Shown here: positions 7,211 through 14,816 of the stretch, one piece after another
Position numbering within the stretch: position 1 is the stretch's first letter
Layout of the letters: every line of letters starts with the position of its first letter
Source of the DNA: JAWLHK01 sp041690355 [NCBI: bacterium]
GTDB taxonomy: Bacteria > J088 > JAWLBW01
Direction: 5' to 3'
Assembly (NCBI GenBank): GCA_041690355.1
Contig: JAWLHK010000012.1
Span: forward strand, 56,152 to 120,151
Length of the DNA: 64,000 nt
Translations under genes and position numbers: made by a program
Notes under the pieces: generated by a model
Told to the model about the DNA's origin: nothing
The model's input: only the letters and a program-made list of their open reading frames with translations
The model's database searches: none

Positions 7211-8668
7211 TTAGTCCACCTGTGAGGAAGAGGGTTCTTCGAGCGACGCGCGGACGGCCGCGCGCAGCGGCTTGCCGATGGCATTGTGGGGAATCTCAGG
7301 GCGGCGCACGTACCGCCGCGGGCGCTTCGCTGGGGAGAGGAGTTCGCGCACATGGCGATCCAGATCCTCATCCCGCACATCCGGTTCCGCGACGAGCACG
7401 GCGACGACCCGCTCGCCCCACTCCTCGTCGGGCTCGCCCACGACGCATGCTTCGTGCACGCCCGGAACCCCGGCGAGCACCGCTTCGACCTCGGCGGGAT
7501 AGACGTTGACGCCGCCGGAGAGGATCAGATCCGTGCGGCGATCGGACAGGTACACGTAGCCATCTGCGTCCGCATAGCCGATGTCGCCGACGGTGAGAAA
7601 GCCGTCGCGCCATTGCGCCGCGGACGCATCGACGCCCAGGTAGCCGCGCATGAGCATGCCGCTCCGCACGTAAATCAGGCCCGATTCGCCGACAGGTAAC
7701 TCATCTCCTTCGTCGTCGAGAATGCGCACCTCGACGCCGGCCGGCGGCCTGCCCACGCTTCCCGGACGTGCAAGGTGGCCGTCGGGGGGCATGACCGCCA
7801 TCGTGCCCGTCTCGCTGCTGCCGAGAAATTCCCAGAGCCGCCCCGGGCCAACGCGCTCCACGATGCGCGCTTTGAGGGCCGCGCCGGCGGGGGCCCCGGC
7901 AATCCACCAGGTTTTGATGGACGACGCGTCGCCGCCCGGATCCTCGCGCAGCAGGCGGTGATAATGGGTCGGCACGAAGAACGCCGTCTGCGCGCGCCCG
8001 TCGCGCACGTGCGCCCAGACGGCGGTCGCAGAGAAGCGTGGCTCGAGCACCGTGGGGGAACCGAGGGCCATGTGCGTCCGCTGAAAGATCGTGGGGCCGC
8101 TGTGATAGAGCGGCGCGGCGACCAGGTGCGATTGTTCCGCCCGCAGCGAAAAGGTCTTCACCATCGAGGCCATGCGCGCCGCGTCGGCGGCCACCGGGCG
8201 CTCGCACGCCTTGGGGAGCCCCGTGGTGCCCGACGTGAACAGCAGCGTGCGCGCACGCTCGCGTAGCGCTGGGTCGAGGTCCGTCGTGTCCGGCGGAAGG
8301 TTTTCCCAGGCGTCCCACGCGAGCGCGCGGACCCCCTCGGGAACCGTCATGTCGGGCGCGGCGAGCAGGAGGCTCGCGCCGGTCAGGGTCATCAGATGCC
8401 GTAACTCGGGCGCGGCCGCCTGCGGGCTCACGGCGCCGTAACCGAGGCCGCTGCGGTAGATCGCCTCGCGCAGAACGATCAGATGCGCATCGTTCCACCC
8501 CTGCAGCAGCACGGTCGCGCCGGCGGGCACGGTCTCCTCGAGGAAGCGCGAGGCGCGCCGCACGGCGTCTTCGAGCTGCGCCCACGTCCACGCGGCTTGC
8601 GGCGTGCGCAGGGCGATCGCCTGCGGGCGCTGCTGCGACCAGTGCGCGATTGGGTCTTGGGGGAGCAT
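7211..8668 (-). CDS. AMP-binding acyl-CoA synthetase family enzyme
   Basis: Class I adenylate-forming enzyme: activates a carboxylic acid to acyl-AMP and then probably acyl-CoA. About 485 residues, somewhat shorter than most long-chain synthetases (500-560). The P-loop LLFTSGTTGLPKA, the A5 motif WEFLGSSETG, the A7-like TVGDIGYAD, the hinge LSDRRTDLILSGGVNVYPAEVE and the A10 lysine in IPHNAIGKPLRAAV are all present. The start at MLPQDP was chosen since the acceptor domain begins at once. The substrate is not predictable. It stands alone between repeat elements. Confidence 0.85.
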   Translation of the reverse strand: MLPQDPIAHWSQQRPQAIALRTPQAAWTWAQLEDAVRRASRFLEETVPAGATVLLQGWNDAHLIVLREAIYRSGLGYGAVSPQAAAPELRHLMTLTGASLLLAAPDMTVPEGVRALAWDAWENLPPDTTDLDPALRERARTLLFTSGTTGLPKACERPVAADAARMASMVKTFSLRAEQSHLVAAPLYHSGPTIFQRTHMALGSPTVLEPRFSATAVWAHVRDGRAQTAFFVPTHYHRLLREDPGGDASSIKTWWIAGAPAGAALKARIVERVGPGRLWEFLGSSETGTMAVMPPDGHLARPGSVGRPPAGVEVRILDDEGDELPVGESGLIYVRSGMLMRGYLGVDASAAQWRDGFLTVGDIGYADADGYVYLSDRRTDLILSGGVNVYPAEVEAVLAGVPGVHEACVVGEPDEEWGERVVAVLVAEPDVRDEDLDRHVRELLSPAKRPRRYVRRPEIPHNAIGKPLRAAVRASLEEPSSSQVD

Positions 8669-8688
8669 GTCGTTACATGGTACCAAGC

Positions 8689-8796
8689 GATTCCTGATTC
8701 CTGATTCTTAATTCCTGAGCCGGAAAGTACCGAGGGAAAACCTGGTCGGGCTTGTGGTTCTTGTTGGTCAAGAATCAGGAATCAGGTATCAGGAAT
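8689..8796. repeat. Inverted pair of AATCAGG heptamer arrays
   Basis: CCTGATT units at 8689-8719 (about four units of period 7, one degenerate) and AATCAGG units at 8770-8796 in the opposite orientation enclose about 50 bp. The two arms could pair into a long hairpin. The element fills the divergent gap between the acyl-CoA synthetase and SRPBCC genes. The same unit recurs at 9278-9309, 9678-9702, 35819-35830, 45683-45713 and 48139-48178. Confidence 0.85.
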
Positions 8797-8824
8797 GGGC
8801 CGCCGGCCCGGTATACTGATTCGC

Positions 8825-9274
8825 ATGCGCTTCCAAGCGGTATCGGAGTTCGCCTGCACGCCGGCGGCCCTGTGGGGTTTTCACGAACGCCCCGATGCGC
8901 TCGCGCTGCTCACGCCGAAGTGGCCGCCCGTGAAGGTGATTCAGCCGCCGGCGTCGCTGCACGTGGGCGCCGAGGCGATTCTCGAGCTGCATCCGGTTCC
9001 CGGCGTGCGCATCCGTTGGCATGCGCGACATACGGAGTACGATCCGCCGCACCGCTTCGTCGACGTGCAGCTTTCCGGTCCGTTCGCGAGCTGGCGCCAC
9101 GAACACCGCATCGAACCGGCTCCCGGCGGCGCCCGCCTGATCGACACCGTGGAGTACGAGCCGCCCCTCGGGGTCCTGGGGAAGCTCGCGAACCCGCTGT
9201 TCATCCGGCCGCAGTTGAAGGCCATGTTCCGCTACCGCCATGCGGTGACGCGGAGGCACGTGGAGCAGGCGTAG
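8825..9274 (+). CDS. SRPBCC-superfamily protein (polyketide cyclase/START-like)
   Basis: About 149 residues. The pattern FQAVSEFACTPAALWGFHERPDALALLTP, a buried-ligand helix-grip start, then RFVDVQLSGPFASWRHEHRIEPAPGGARLIDTVEYEPPLG and a C-terminal helix LFIRPQLKAMFRYRHAVTRR, fits the SRPBCC proteins often annotated as cell-division inhibitor SulA-like or cyclase/dehydrase. The ligand is unknown. A -10-like TATACT ends 7 bases before the ATG (8812-8817), and no Shine-Dalgarno is present, so the mRNA may be leaderless. Confidence 0.75.
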   Translation: MRFQAVSEFACTPAALWGFHERPDALALLTPKWPPVKVIQPPASLHVGAEAILELHPVPGVRIRWHARHTEYDPPHRFVDVQLSGPFASWRHEHRIEPAPGGARLIDTVEYEPPLGVLGKLANPLFIRPQLKAMFRYRHAVTRRHVEQA

Positions 9275-9277
9275 ACT

Positions 9278-9309
9278 GAATTCCTGATTCCTGATTCTTG
9301 ATTCCTGAG
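9278..9309. repeat. Heptamer array, CCTGATT orientation
   Basis: Four units of period 7 (GAATTCCTGATTCCTGATTC and on). It begins 4 bp after the SRPBCC stop. With the opposite array at 9678-9702 it brackets the 9310-9677 segment. Confidence 0.85.
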
Positions 9310-9339
9310 CAGTCTGTCCGGAATAGTTACAGCGCGTAA

Positions 9340-9427
9340 CCGTTCGGCCTGAGGAGCCGGGCCTTGGGGAACCGGAATTGAATTCGGCCGCTTCGTCTCG
9401 CAAGATCGTCGTCCCGGCGTCTCGAAG
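9340..9427. repeat. Second copy of the REP-like element
   Basis: CCGTTCGGCCTGAGGAGCCG (9340-9359) and CGGCGTCTCGAAG (9415-9427) match the ends of the element at 7011-7100, while the inner sequence differs (here rich in GAATT). It lies in the 432-bp gap between the SRPBCC and tam-like genes. Confidence 0.6.
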
Positions 9428-9505
9428 CCCCGGCACCCCGTGAGCACCGTGCTCGAGGCGATTGCTCCTGCTACGAGCCCGGCCGCACAAGCACTAAGGG
9501 CTTGC

Positions 9506-9679
9506 TCAAATATCCAGGCGCAGGCTTTCCTGTATGTCTTTCATAACTCCTCGGATATGATGAGTTACCTCAATGATTGTAGATTGCTCTTCTAAATTGA
9601 TGAGTTGCGTAGCCGACGCTCTCAGAAGGTCCTGAACGGTAAAGCGGTCACTTGTATTCGCGGAACACTTCGTTAAAAA
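9506..9679 (-). pseudogene. Possible gene remnant (3' part, no start codon)
   Basis: The minus strand is open for about 57 codons, ending in a TGA at 9506-9508. The product reads like a real helical protein (DRFTVQDLLRASATQLI, then NLEEQSTIIEVTHHIRGVMK), and it is much more AT-rich than its surroundings. Upstream the frame meets a TAA at 9680-9682 exactly where the AATCAGG heptamer array begins, and no ATG, GTG or TTG starts the frame. The simplest reading is the 3' part of a small gene cut by the repeat. The family is not recognised. Confidence 0.35.
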
Positions 9680-9702
9680 TTAAGAATCAGGAATCAGGAA
9701 TC
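9678..9702. repeat. Heptamer array, AATCAGG orientation, at the tam-like start
   Basis: Three units of period 7. It ends 4 bases before the GTG start of the methyltransferase gene, so its AGGA may serve as the Shine-Dalgarno of that gene. Confidence 0.8.
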
Positions 9703-9706
9703 TCAC

Positions 9707-10489
9707 GTGCCCTGGAACCCCTCGCAGTACCAACGCTTCCGCCACGAACGCCGGCAACCGGCGGTCGATCTCATCGCGATGACCCGCGCCGAGCACCGGA
9801 TGCGCGTGGCCGACCTCGGCTGCGGCCCCGGCGACGTTACGCTGCTGCTGCACGAGAAGCTGCACGCGCGCGAGACTGTCGGGTTCGACAGCTCGGCCGC
9901 CATGCTCGAACGCGCGCGCACCCTGGAGGCGCCGGGCCTGCGCTTCGCCGCCGCCGACATCGCAGATCTTCCGGAGGAGCACGGTTCTTTCGATCTGATT
10001 TTCTCCAACGCAGCGCTCCACTGGATCCCCGATCACCCTGCCCTACTTAGGCGACTCGCGAGTCGCCTCGCCCCCGGCGGACAGCTCGCCGTGCAGGTGC
10101 CCGCCAACGTGCACCGGCCCTCGCACACGGTCGCCGACGAGGTCGCCGCAGAGGAACCGTTCGCGTCTGCACTCGGCGGCTACCGCCATCCGCGCCATGT
10201 GCTGGAACCGGAAGCCTATGCGGAACTCCTGCACGAGCTCGGCTTCGCGGCGCAGCGGGTCGAGATGCGCATCTACGGCCACACGCTGGCGCACAGCGCC
10301 GACGTGGTGGAGTGGGTCAAGGGGTCGCTGCTCACGGATTACGAGGCGAAGCTGGAACCTGTGCTCTACGAGAAGTTCGTGGCCCGCTACCGCGCGCGGC
10401 TGCTGGAGCGGATCGGAGAGAGCGCGCCGTATTTCTTCACGTATCGGCGGCTGCTGCTCTGGGCGGCGCGCGCAAGCGCCGAGCGCTAA
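9707..10489 (+). CDS. tam: Trans-aconitate 2-methyltransferase-like SAM methyltransferase
   Basis: About 260 residues. The N-terminus WNPSQYQRFRHERRQPAVDLI is the characteristic Tam opening (W-P-YxxFxxxRxRPAxDL). The SAM motif is VADLGCGPGDVT, with FDSSAAML, SNAALHWIPDHPALL and LAPGGQLAVQVPAN following. Tam methylates trans-aconitate, an inhibitor of aconitase, in the cytosol; the exact substrate here is inferred from the family. The start is GTG (9707), with an AGGA inside the adjacent heptamer array at suitable distance. Its last codons (ASAER, stop) lie in an AGCGCCA heptamer array, so the native C-terminus was probably rewritten. Confidence 0.82.
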   Translation: MPWNPSQYQRFRHERRQPAVDLIAMTRAEHRMRVADLGCGPGDVTLLLHEKLHARETVGFDSSAAMLERARTLEAPGLRFAAADIADLPEEHGSFDLIFSNAALHWIPDHPALLRRLASRLAPGGQLAVQVPANVHRPSHTVADEVAAEEPFASALGGYRHPRHVLEPEAYAELLHELGFAAQRVEMRIYGHTLAHSADVVEWVKGSLLTDYEAKLEPVLYEKFVARYRARLLERIGESAPYFFTYRRLLLWAARASAER

Positions 10490-10668
10490 GCGCCAAGCGC
10501 CGATTCAACAAGGACAGGGCCCAGCGCCGAGCGCTAAGCGCCAAGCGCCAAGCGCCGATTCAGCAAGGACGCACAGGAGCATGTAAGGAAGGTCGGCATC
10601 ATCGCCCGGTCGGAGCGTCGATAGCCCTTTCCGGCTCAGCGCTCAGTGCTTGGCGCTTGGCGCTCGAG
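10473..10668. repeat. Composite heptamer element, AGCGCCA family
   Basis: Two AGCGCCA arrays (10473-10503 and 10521-10558) are separated by GATTCAACAAGGACAGGG, followed by GATTCAGCAAGGAC, unique sequence, GCCCTTTCCGG (10624-10634) and an inverted TGGCGCT array (10635-10668). It fills the convergent gap between the tam-like gene and pcrA. The first array supplies the TAA stop of the tam-like gene (10487-10489). Confidence 0.85.
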
Positions 10669-10675
10669 CTTCGAC

Positions 10676-12898
10676 TCAGTCGACTAGTTCAAGCGGTACG
10701 TAGCGCGCCATGATCTTCTTGACCCCCGAGGGGAACTTCACGGTGAGCTTCGGGTTGTCGGGGGTGCCTTCGGCGTAGACAACGAGCCCCGTGCCGAAGG
10801 TCGGATGGCTCACCTTCGAGCCCTGCTTGAACTTGCCGACCGTCTTCTCGGTCTGCTGGAGCACCGGTTGCACCACGGAACGCACGCTCTGCGACGGCCG
10901 GCTCGGGGCCGCGAATTCCGGATCGTACTCGTAGTCCACATCGCGCCGCGCTGGCGGCCGCTCGAGCCACGCCGGCTTCGCCGGCTGGATATGTTCGACG
11001 AGCTCCTGCGGAATGTCGGCGAGGAACTGGCTGGGGTAGAACATCTCGTAATCGCCCCAGAGGCGGCGCCGCTTCGAGTGCGAAAGGTAGAGCCGCTTCT
11101 CGGCGCGCGTGATCCCCACGTAGCAGAGGCGTCGCTCTTCTTCCATCTGCTGCGGATCGCCCTGGCTGCGGCTGTGGGGGAAGATTTTCTCTTCCATGCC
11201 GACCAGGAAGACGACCGGATACTCGAGCCCCTTGGCCGAGTGCAGGGTCATGAGCGTCAACTTGTCTTCGGACTCCCGCATGTCGTCGAGATCGGAGACG
11301 AGGGCCACTTGATCGAGGTACTGCGGCAGGCCGGCTTCGGGATTCCGCTCTTCGAACTCGCCCATGGACGAGAGCAGGGAACCGAGGTTTTCGAGCCGGC
11401 TGCGCGCTTCTTCGGTCGCTTCGGTTTCGAGCGCTTCTGCGTACCCCGTGCGCTTGAGGAGGAAGGTGGCGAACTCGCGCAGCCCGAGATTCGCCATCTC
11501 GGCGCGCGCGTCGTCGAGCACGGTGAGAAACTGGCGGATCTTGTTCGCCGCCGCGCCGCCGACGATCTTCTCGTCGACGCAGACGCGCGAGGCCGTGATC
11601 AGATCCACGTTGCGCTCGCGGGCACAGCCTTCGATCCGCTCGATGCTCGTCTTGCCGATCCCCTGCGTGAAGTTGCCGAAGACGCGGCGCAGGCTCATGA
11701 TGTCGCGCTCGTTGACGAGAAAGCGCAGCAGGCTGAGCAGATCCTTGATCTCCTTGCGGTCGTAGAACTTCATCCCCCCGATGACCTGGTAGGGAATGCG
11801 ATTGCGCAGGAGAGCTTCTTCGAAGACGCGCGAGAGCGAGTTCATGCGGTACATGATCGCCATGTGGCGCAGGGCGTGACCGTGACGCTGCTCTTCGCGC
11901 AGCTTGCCGACAACCCAGTTCACCTCGTCGCGATCGTCTTCGGCCGTGTAGAGCATCAGCCGGTCGCCCGGCGGATTCTCGGTCCACAGCGTCTTCTCGA
12001 TGCGGTCGCGGTTCTTCTGCACGACGTTCTGCGCGGCCGAGAGAATGTTCTTCGTCGAGCGGTAGTTCTGCTCGAGCTTGATCGTCACGGCGTGGGGAAA
12101 GTCGCGATTGAAGTCGAGGATGTTGCGGATATCCGCCCCGCGCCAGCTGTAGATGCTCTGGTCTTCATCGCCGACGACGCAGAGGTTGCCGTGCTTGCCG
12201 GCCAGCATCTTCACGATGAGGTACTGGATGCGGTTCGTGTCCTGGTACTCATCCACGAGCAGATAGCGCAGGCGCTCCTGGTACATCTGGAGCACGTCGG
12301 GCGCCTCGCGGAACAGGCGCAGCGTGTAGAGCAGCAGGTCGCCGAAGTCGAGGGCGTTGCAGCGCGCGAGCTCTTCCTGATAGAGACGGTAGACCTCGCT
12401 CGCCTTCTCGTGGAACATGCTGAGCGTGCGTCCGGCGACGTCTTCGGGGAAAAGTCCGTCGTTCTTGGCCTTGTCGATGAGCGAGGCGACGGCACGCGGC
12501 TGATACCGGTCGGTATCGAGGTCGAGGTTCGTGATGACCGTCTTGAGCAGGTCGAGCTGCTCCTTGTCGTCGTAGATGACGAAGTTCGGGTCGCGGCCGA
12601 TGGCGTGGATGTGGCTGCGCAGGATCTTCACGCAGGCCGAGTGGAACGTGCTGACCCAGAGCCCCTCGCCACCGCTGCCGAGCAGGTTGTGCACGCGTTC
12701 GCGCATCTCGCCAGCGGCCTTGTTTGTGAACGTCACGGCCAGAATTTCGGAGGGATGGGCCAGACGTTCGTGCACGATGTGGGCGATGCGGTGGGTGAGC
12801 ACCCGGGTCTTGCCCGAGCCGGCGCCGGCCAGGAGCAGCACCGGCCCGTCGGTCGCGAGAACGGCTTCGCGCTGGCGGGGATTGAGTCGTGAAAGCAT
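10676..12898 (-). CDS. pcrA: UvrD/PcrA-type DNA helicase
   Basis: SF1A 3'-5' helicase used in excision repair and in clearing RecA and replication blocks. About 740 residues, the usual length. It has all helicase motifs: LNPRQREAV (Q motif), AGAGSGKTRVLTHR (Walker A), VTFTNKAAGEM (Ia), VDEYQDTN (II), VVGDEDQSIYSWRGA (III), LEQNYRST (IV), TLHSAKGLEYPVVFLVG (V) and YVGITRAEKRLYL (VI). The C-terminus has a PcrA-type small domain (KQGSKVSHPTFGTGLVV). It is divergent from the CarH-like regulator gene with 100 bp between starts. Confidence 0.95.
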   Translation of the reverse strand: MLSRLNPRQREAVLATDGPVLLLAGAGSGKTRVLTHRIAHIVHERLAHPSEILAVTFTNKAAGEMRERVHNLLGSGGEGLWVSTFHSACVKILRSHIHAIGRDPNFVIYDDKEQLDLLKTVITNLDLDTDRYQPRAVASLIDKAKNDGLFPEDVAGRTLSMFHEKASEVYRLYQEELARCNALDFGDLLLYTLRLFREAPDVLQMYQERLRYLLVDEYQDTNRIQYLIVKMLAGKHGNLCVVGDEDQSIYSWRGADIRNILDFNRDFPHAVTIKLEQNYRSTKNILSAAQNVVQKNRDRIEKTLWTENPPGDRLMLYTAEDDRDEVNWVVGKLREEQRHGHALRHMAIMYRMNSLSRVFEEALLRNRIPYQVIGGMKFYDRKEIKDLLSLLRFLVNERDIMSLRRVFGNFTQGIGKTSIERIEGCARERNVDLITASRVCVDEKIVGGAAANKIRQFLTVLDDARAEMANLGLREFATFLLKRTGYAEALETEATEEARSRLENLGSLLSSMGEFEERNPEAGLPQYLDQVALVSDLDDMRESEDKLTLMTLHSAKGLEYPVVFLVGMEEKIFPHSRSQGDPQQMEEERRLCYVGITRAEKRLYLSHSKRRRLWGDYEMFYPSQFLADIPQELVEHIQPAKPAWLERPPARRDVDYEYDPEFAAPSRPSQSVRSVVQPVLQQTEKTVGKFKQGSKVSHPTFGTGLVVYAEGTPDNPKLTVKFPSGVKKIMARYVPLELVD

Positions 12899-12998
12899 GT
12901 CGGAGCCTAAACGTTTCAGTCTATCAGACCGGGTTGAGACGATGCGAACGCATGGTTCGAGGTGATTGCGGCGGGCACGCGGGTGCTAAACTGACTAA
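12899..12998. promoter_or_regulatory. Divergent promoter region, pcrA / CarH-like regulator
   Basis: The 100 bp between the two start codons must hold both promoters. On the plus strand TAAACT (12987-12992) ends 6 bases before the regulator ATG, with TTGCGG at 12966-12971 (short 15-bp spacer). On the minus strand TAGACT lies about 25 bases before the pcrA start. No clear operator palindrome was seen, although CarH-type proteins often bind imperfect direct repeats. Confidence 0.4.
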
Positions 12999-13916
12999 AT
13001 GGCAAATTTGAGCGAATCAGATCCTCTGTTCCTGACGACGGGCGAAGTGGCCGAAATGCTGGATGCGCATCCGTCGAGCGTGAAGCGCTGGAGCGGGCGG
13101 CAGGAGCTGGCCTATGTGACGACGGCGGGCGGGCATCGCCGGTTCACCGTCGATGCCGTTCGGACGTTCAGCGAAGCCTCCGGGGTTCCGTTCGCGTTCG
13201 CCGTGCTGGAAGAGGATCTGGAGCCGTATCTGAAGGCGCTTCGCGCCCCCGCCTCGGGGCTCGACGCGCAGGTGCACGACCTGCTCTTCGGCTGGCTGTC
13301 GGCCGGCATGACCGGTCGGCTCGAATGGTCGCTTTCGCATCTGCACCGCACGCGCTACACGCTCGGCGGGCTGTTCGATCGCATCGTCATGCCGCTGCTC
13401 ACGCGCATCGGCGGCGCCTGGGAGCACGGCGAGCTCTCGGTCGCGCACGAGCACTTCATGAGCCAGCAGCTTTTCGAGGGGCTCTACCGGCTGCGGCCTC
13501 AGGTCGGCGCGCACGGCGGCACGCGGCCGATCGCGATCTGCGCGGGGGCCGAAAACACCAACCATGTCTTCGGCCTCATGATGAGCCGGCTGATTCTCGA
13601 GCATCTGGGCTGGGCGGTGATCTACCTCGGCGCGGCGGTTCCCAATGAGGATCTTGGGGCCTTCATCCTCGAGCGCGAGACGCAGATGGTCGTCATCTCG
13701 TTCAGTTATCCGCAGTCGGTCAACGACGTGCAGCGCACGTTGCGCACACTGGCGACGCTGGCGCAGGTCAAGCGCTTCTCGCTCGCCCTGGGCGGCAAGC
13801 CGGCCGAAAAGGCGGTTCTTCCGGCAGCGCTTTCTCACGGCGAGATCTTCCAGTCGATGGCGGCGTTCGAAACGTGGGCGCTGGCGTCGAAGCTAGGACT
13901 GGCGGGGGGCTCCTGA
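12999..13916 (+). CDS. MerR-type HTH + cobalamin-binding regulator, CarH/LitR-like
   Basis: About 305 residues. An N-terminal HTH (LTTGEVAEMLDAHPSSVKRW, GGHRRFTVDAVRTF; residues 11-58) is followed by a helical B12-capping domain and a Rossmann B12-binding domain (177-300). W141 and E151-H152 form the Wx9EH motif typical of adenosylcobalamin photoreceptors of the CarH/LitR class. ENTNHVFG supplies the lower axial His189 (H-x-x-G), and AVIYLGAAVPNEDL is the usual B12 strand. In CarH the dark AdoCbl form represses and light breaks the Co-C bond and releases DNA; by analogy this may be a light- or B12-responsive repressor. Its target is unknown; divergent pcrA is the nearest candidate. The ATG start fits the -10 distance for a leaderless mRNA. 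Confidence 0.82.
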   Translation: MANLSESDPLFLTTGEVAEMLDAHPSSVKRWSGRQELAYVTTAGGHRRFTVDAVRTFSEASGVPFAFAVLEEDLEPYLKALRAPASGLDAQVHDLLFGWLSAGMTGRLEWSLSHLHRTRYTLGGLFDRIVMPLLTRIGGAWEHGELSVAHEHFMSQQLFEGLYRLRPQVGAHGGTRPIAICAGAENTNHVFGLMMSRLILEHLGWAVIYLGAAVPNEDLGAFILERETQMVVISFSYPQSVNDVQRTLRTLATLAQVKRFSLALGGKPAEKAVLPAALSHGEIFQSMAAFETWALASKLGLAGGS

Positions 13917-13937
13917 CGGTTTCTCCCCGTTTCCGCC

Positions 13938-13973
13938 GACTGAGGACTGAAGACTGGAGACTGACGACTGCAG
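13938..13973. repeat. Heptamer array, GACTGAA family
   Basis: Five units of period 7 (GACTGAG, GACTGAA, GACTGGA, GACTGAC, GACTGCA). It lies in the 64-bp convergent gap between the CarH-like and crotonase genes. The same family is at 51841-51877 and, complementary and degenerate, at 35771-35805. Confidence 0.85.
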
Positions 13974-13980
13974 GGCCCCG

Positions 13981-14751
13981 TCAGAACCTCGCCGGCCGCT
14001 TCTCCCGCACGGATGCAATCCCTTCGAGGATCTCCTCGCCGCCGCCCGCCTGCGCCGCCGCCTCGTCGTCGAGCGCCGCCTGAAGTTCGCGGAAGATGCG
14101 GTTGCGCAGATTCCGCTTGAGGACGCGGGTGGCCACGGGGGCGTTCGCGGCGATCTCTTCGCACATGGCGAGCGCCTCGGTGAGAACCGATTCAGCGGGC
14201 ACCGCGCGGTTCACGAGCCCCATGGCCTCGGCTTCGCGGCCGGTGATCAGCTTGCCCGTGTAGAAGAGTTCGGCCGCGCGCGGATAGCCGATGAGCAGAG
14301 GCAGCGTATACGTTCCGCCGAGGCCCGGGTGCAGGCCGATCTTGAGGAAGTTGACACCCATTTTCGCCGTTTCGCTTGCAATGCGGATGTCGGCGCTCAG
14401 CGCCACGAGCAGCCCGGCGCCGACCGCCGCGCCGTTGATGGCGGCGACGACGGGCACGTCGAGCTGCAGCAGCGAGAGATAGCGGTTGTAGAACTGGAGC
14501 ATGTACTCGCGGTTGCGGCTCCACGCGCCGCGCCCGAGCTCTTCGATCATCTCGAGGCGTCCGCCGCCGCTGAACGCCTTACCCTTGCCCGTCAGCAGCA
14601 CGACGCGGGTCTCCGCATGCGCCTTGATTTCGGCGACGGCCGCCTCGAACTCGGGGGCCATCTCGGGGCTCATGACGTTGGCTTTGTCGGGTTCGTTCAG
14701 CGTGAGCCGCGCGATGCGGCCGAGCTCCAGTTCCACATATTGGTACGGCAT
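13981..14751 (-). CDS. Enoyl-CoA hydratase/isomerase (crotonase) family protein
   Basis: About 256 residues, family length. The crotonase fold signatures are clear: RVVLLTGKGKAFSGGGRL (first oxyanion-hole loop), VPVVAAINGAAVGAGLLVAL (second), MGVNFLKIGLHPGLGGT, GREAEAMGLVNRAVP. The two catalytic Glu of hydratases are absent: GAGLLVAL replaces the GGGCELA pattern, and the position of the second Glu aligns with the NFLKIG segment without an acid. It may catalyse another crotonase-type reaction (isomerase, thioesterase, cleavage). The start at MPYQYVEL was chosen as the family start. It is single and divergent from crcB. Confidence 0.85.
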   Translation of the reverse strand: MPYQYVELELGRIARLTLNEPDKANVMSPEMAPEFEAAVAEIKAHAETRVVLLTGKGKAFSGGGRLEMIEELGRGAWSRNREYMLQFYNRYLSLLQLDVPVVAAINGAAVGAGLLVALSADIRIASETAKMGVNFLKIGLHPGLGGTYTLPLLIGYPRAAELFYTGKLITGREAEAMGLVNRAVPAESVLTEALAMCEEIAANAPVATRVLKRNLRNRIFRELQAALDDEAAAQAGGGEEILEGIASVREKRPARF

Positions 14752-14781
14752 GGTTCCCCCGAGGCGGAAAAAAAGGAAACA

Positions 14782-14811
14782 TTGTAACAACCGGAGCGCT
14801 GCGGCGATAAT
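14782..14811 (+). promoter_or_regulatory. Candidate crcB promoter (TTGTAA-18-GATAAT)
   Basis: TTGTAA at 14782-14787 and GATAAT at 14806-14811 with an 18-bp spacer. The -10 ends only 5 bases before the crcB ATG, so the transcript would start at or next to the start codon. This leaves no room for a fluoride riboswitch. Confidence 0.5.
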
Positions 14812-14816
14812 GTGGC

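Noticed and set aside
6951-7214. 87-residue ORF MNRLLTQGSRFPF and on
   Set aside because: It spans the REP-like element and a repeat palindrome; no ribosome site and no homology pattern.
10805-12892. 695-residue plus-strand frame opposite pcrA
   Set aside because: Mirror of the pcrA frame in a high-GC gene; no domain, and pcrA is certain.
14752-14816. Fluoride riboswitch before crcB
   Set aside because: Only 65 bp; GGCGAT is followed by AATGT and not by the conserved GGnGTTCGCC, and the second conserved block (TGATGACTCCT) is absent.
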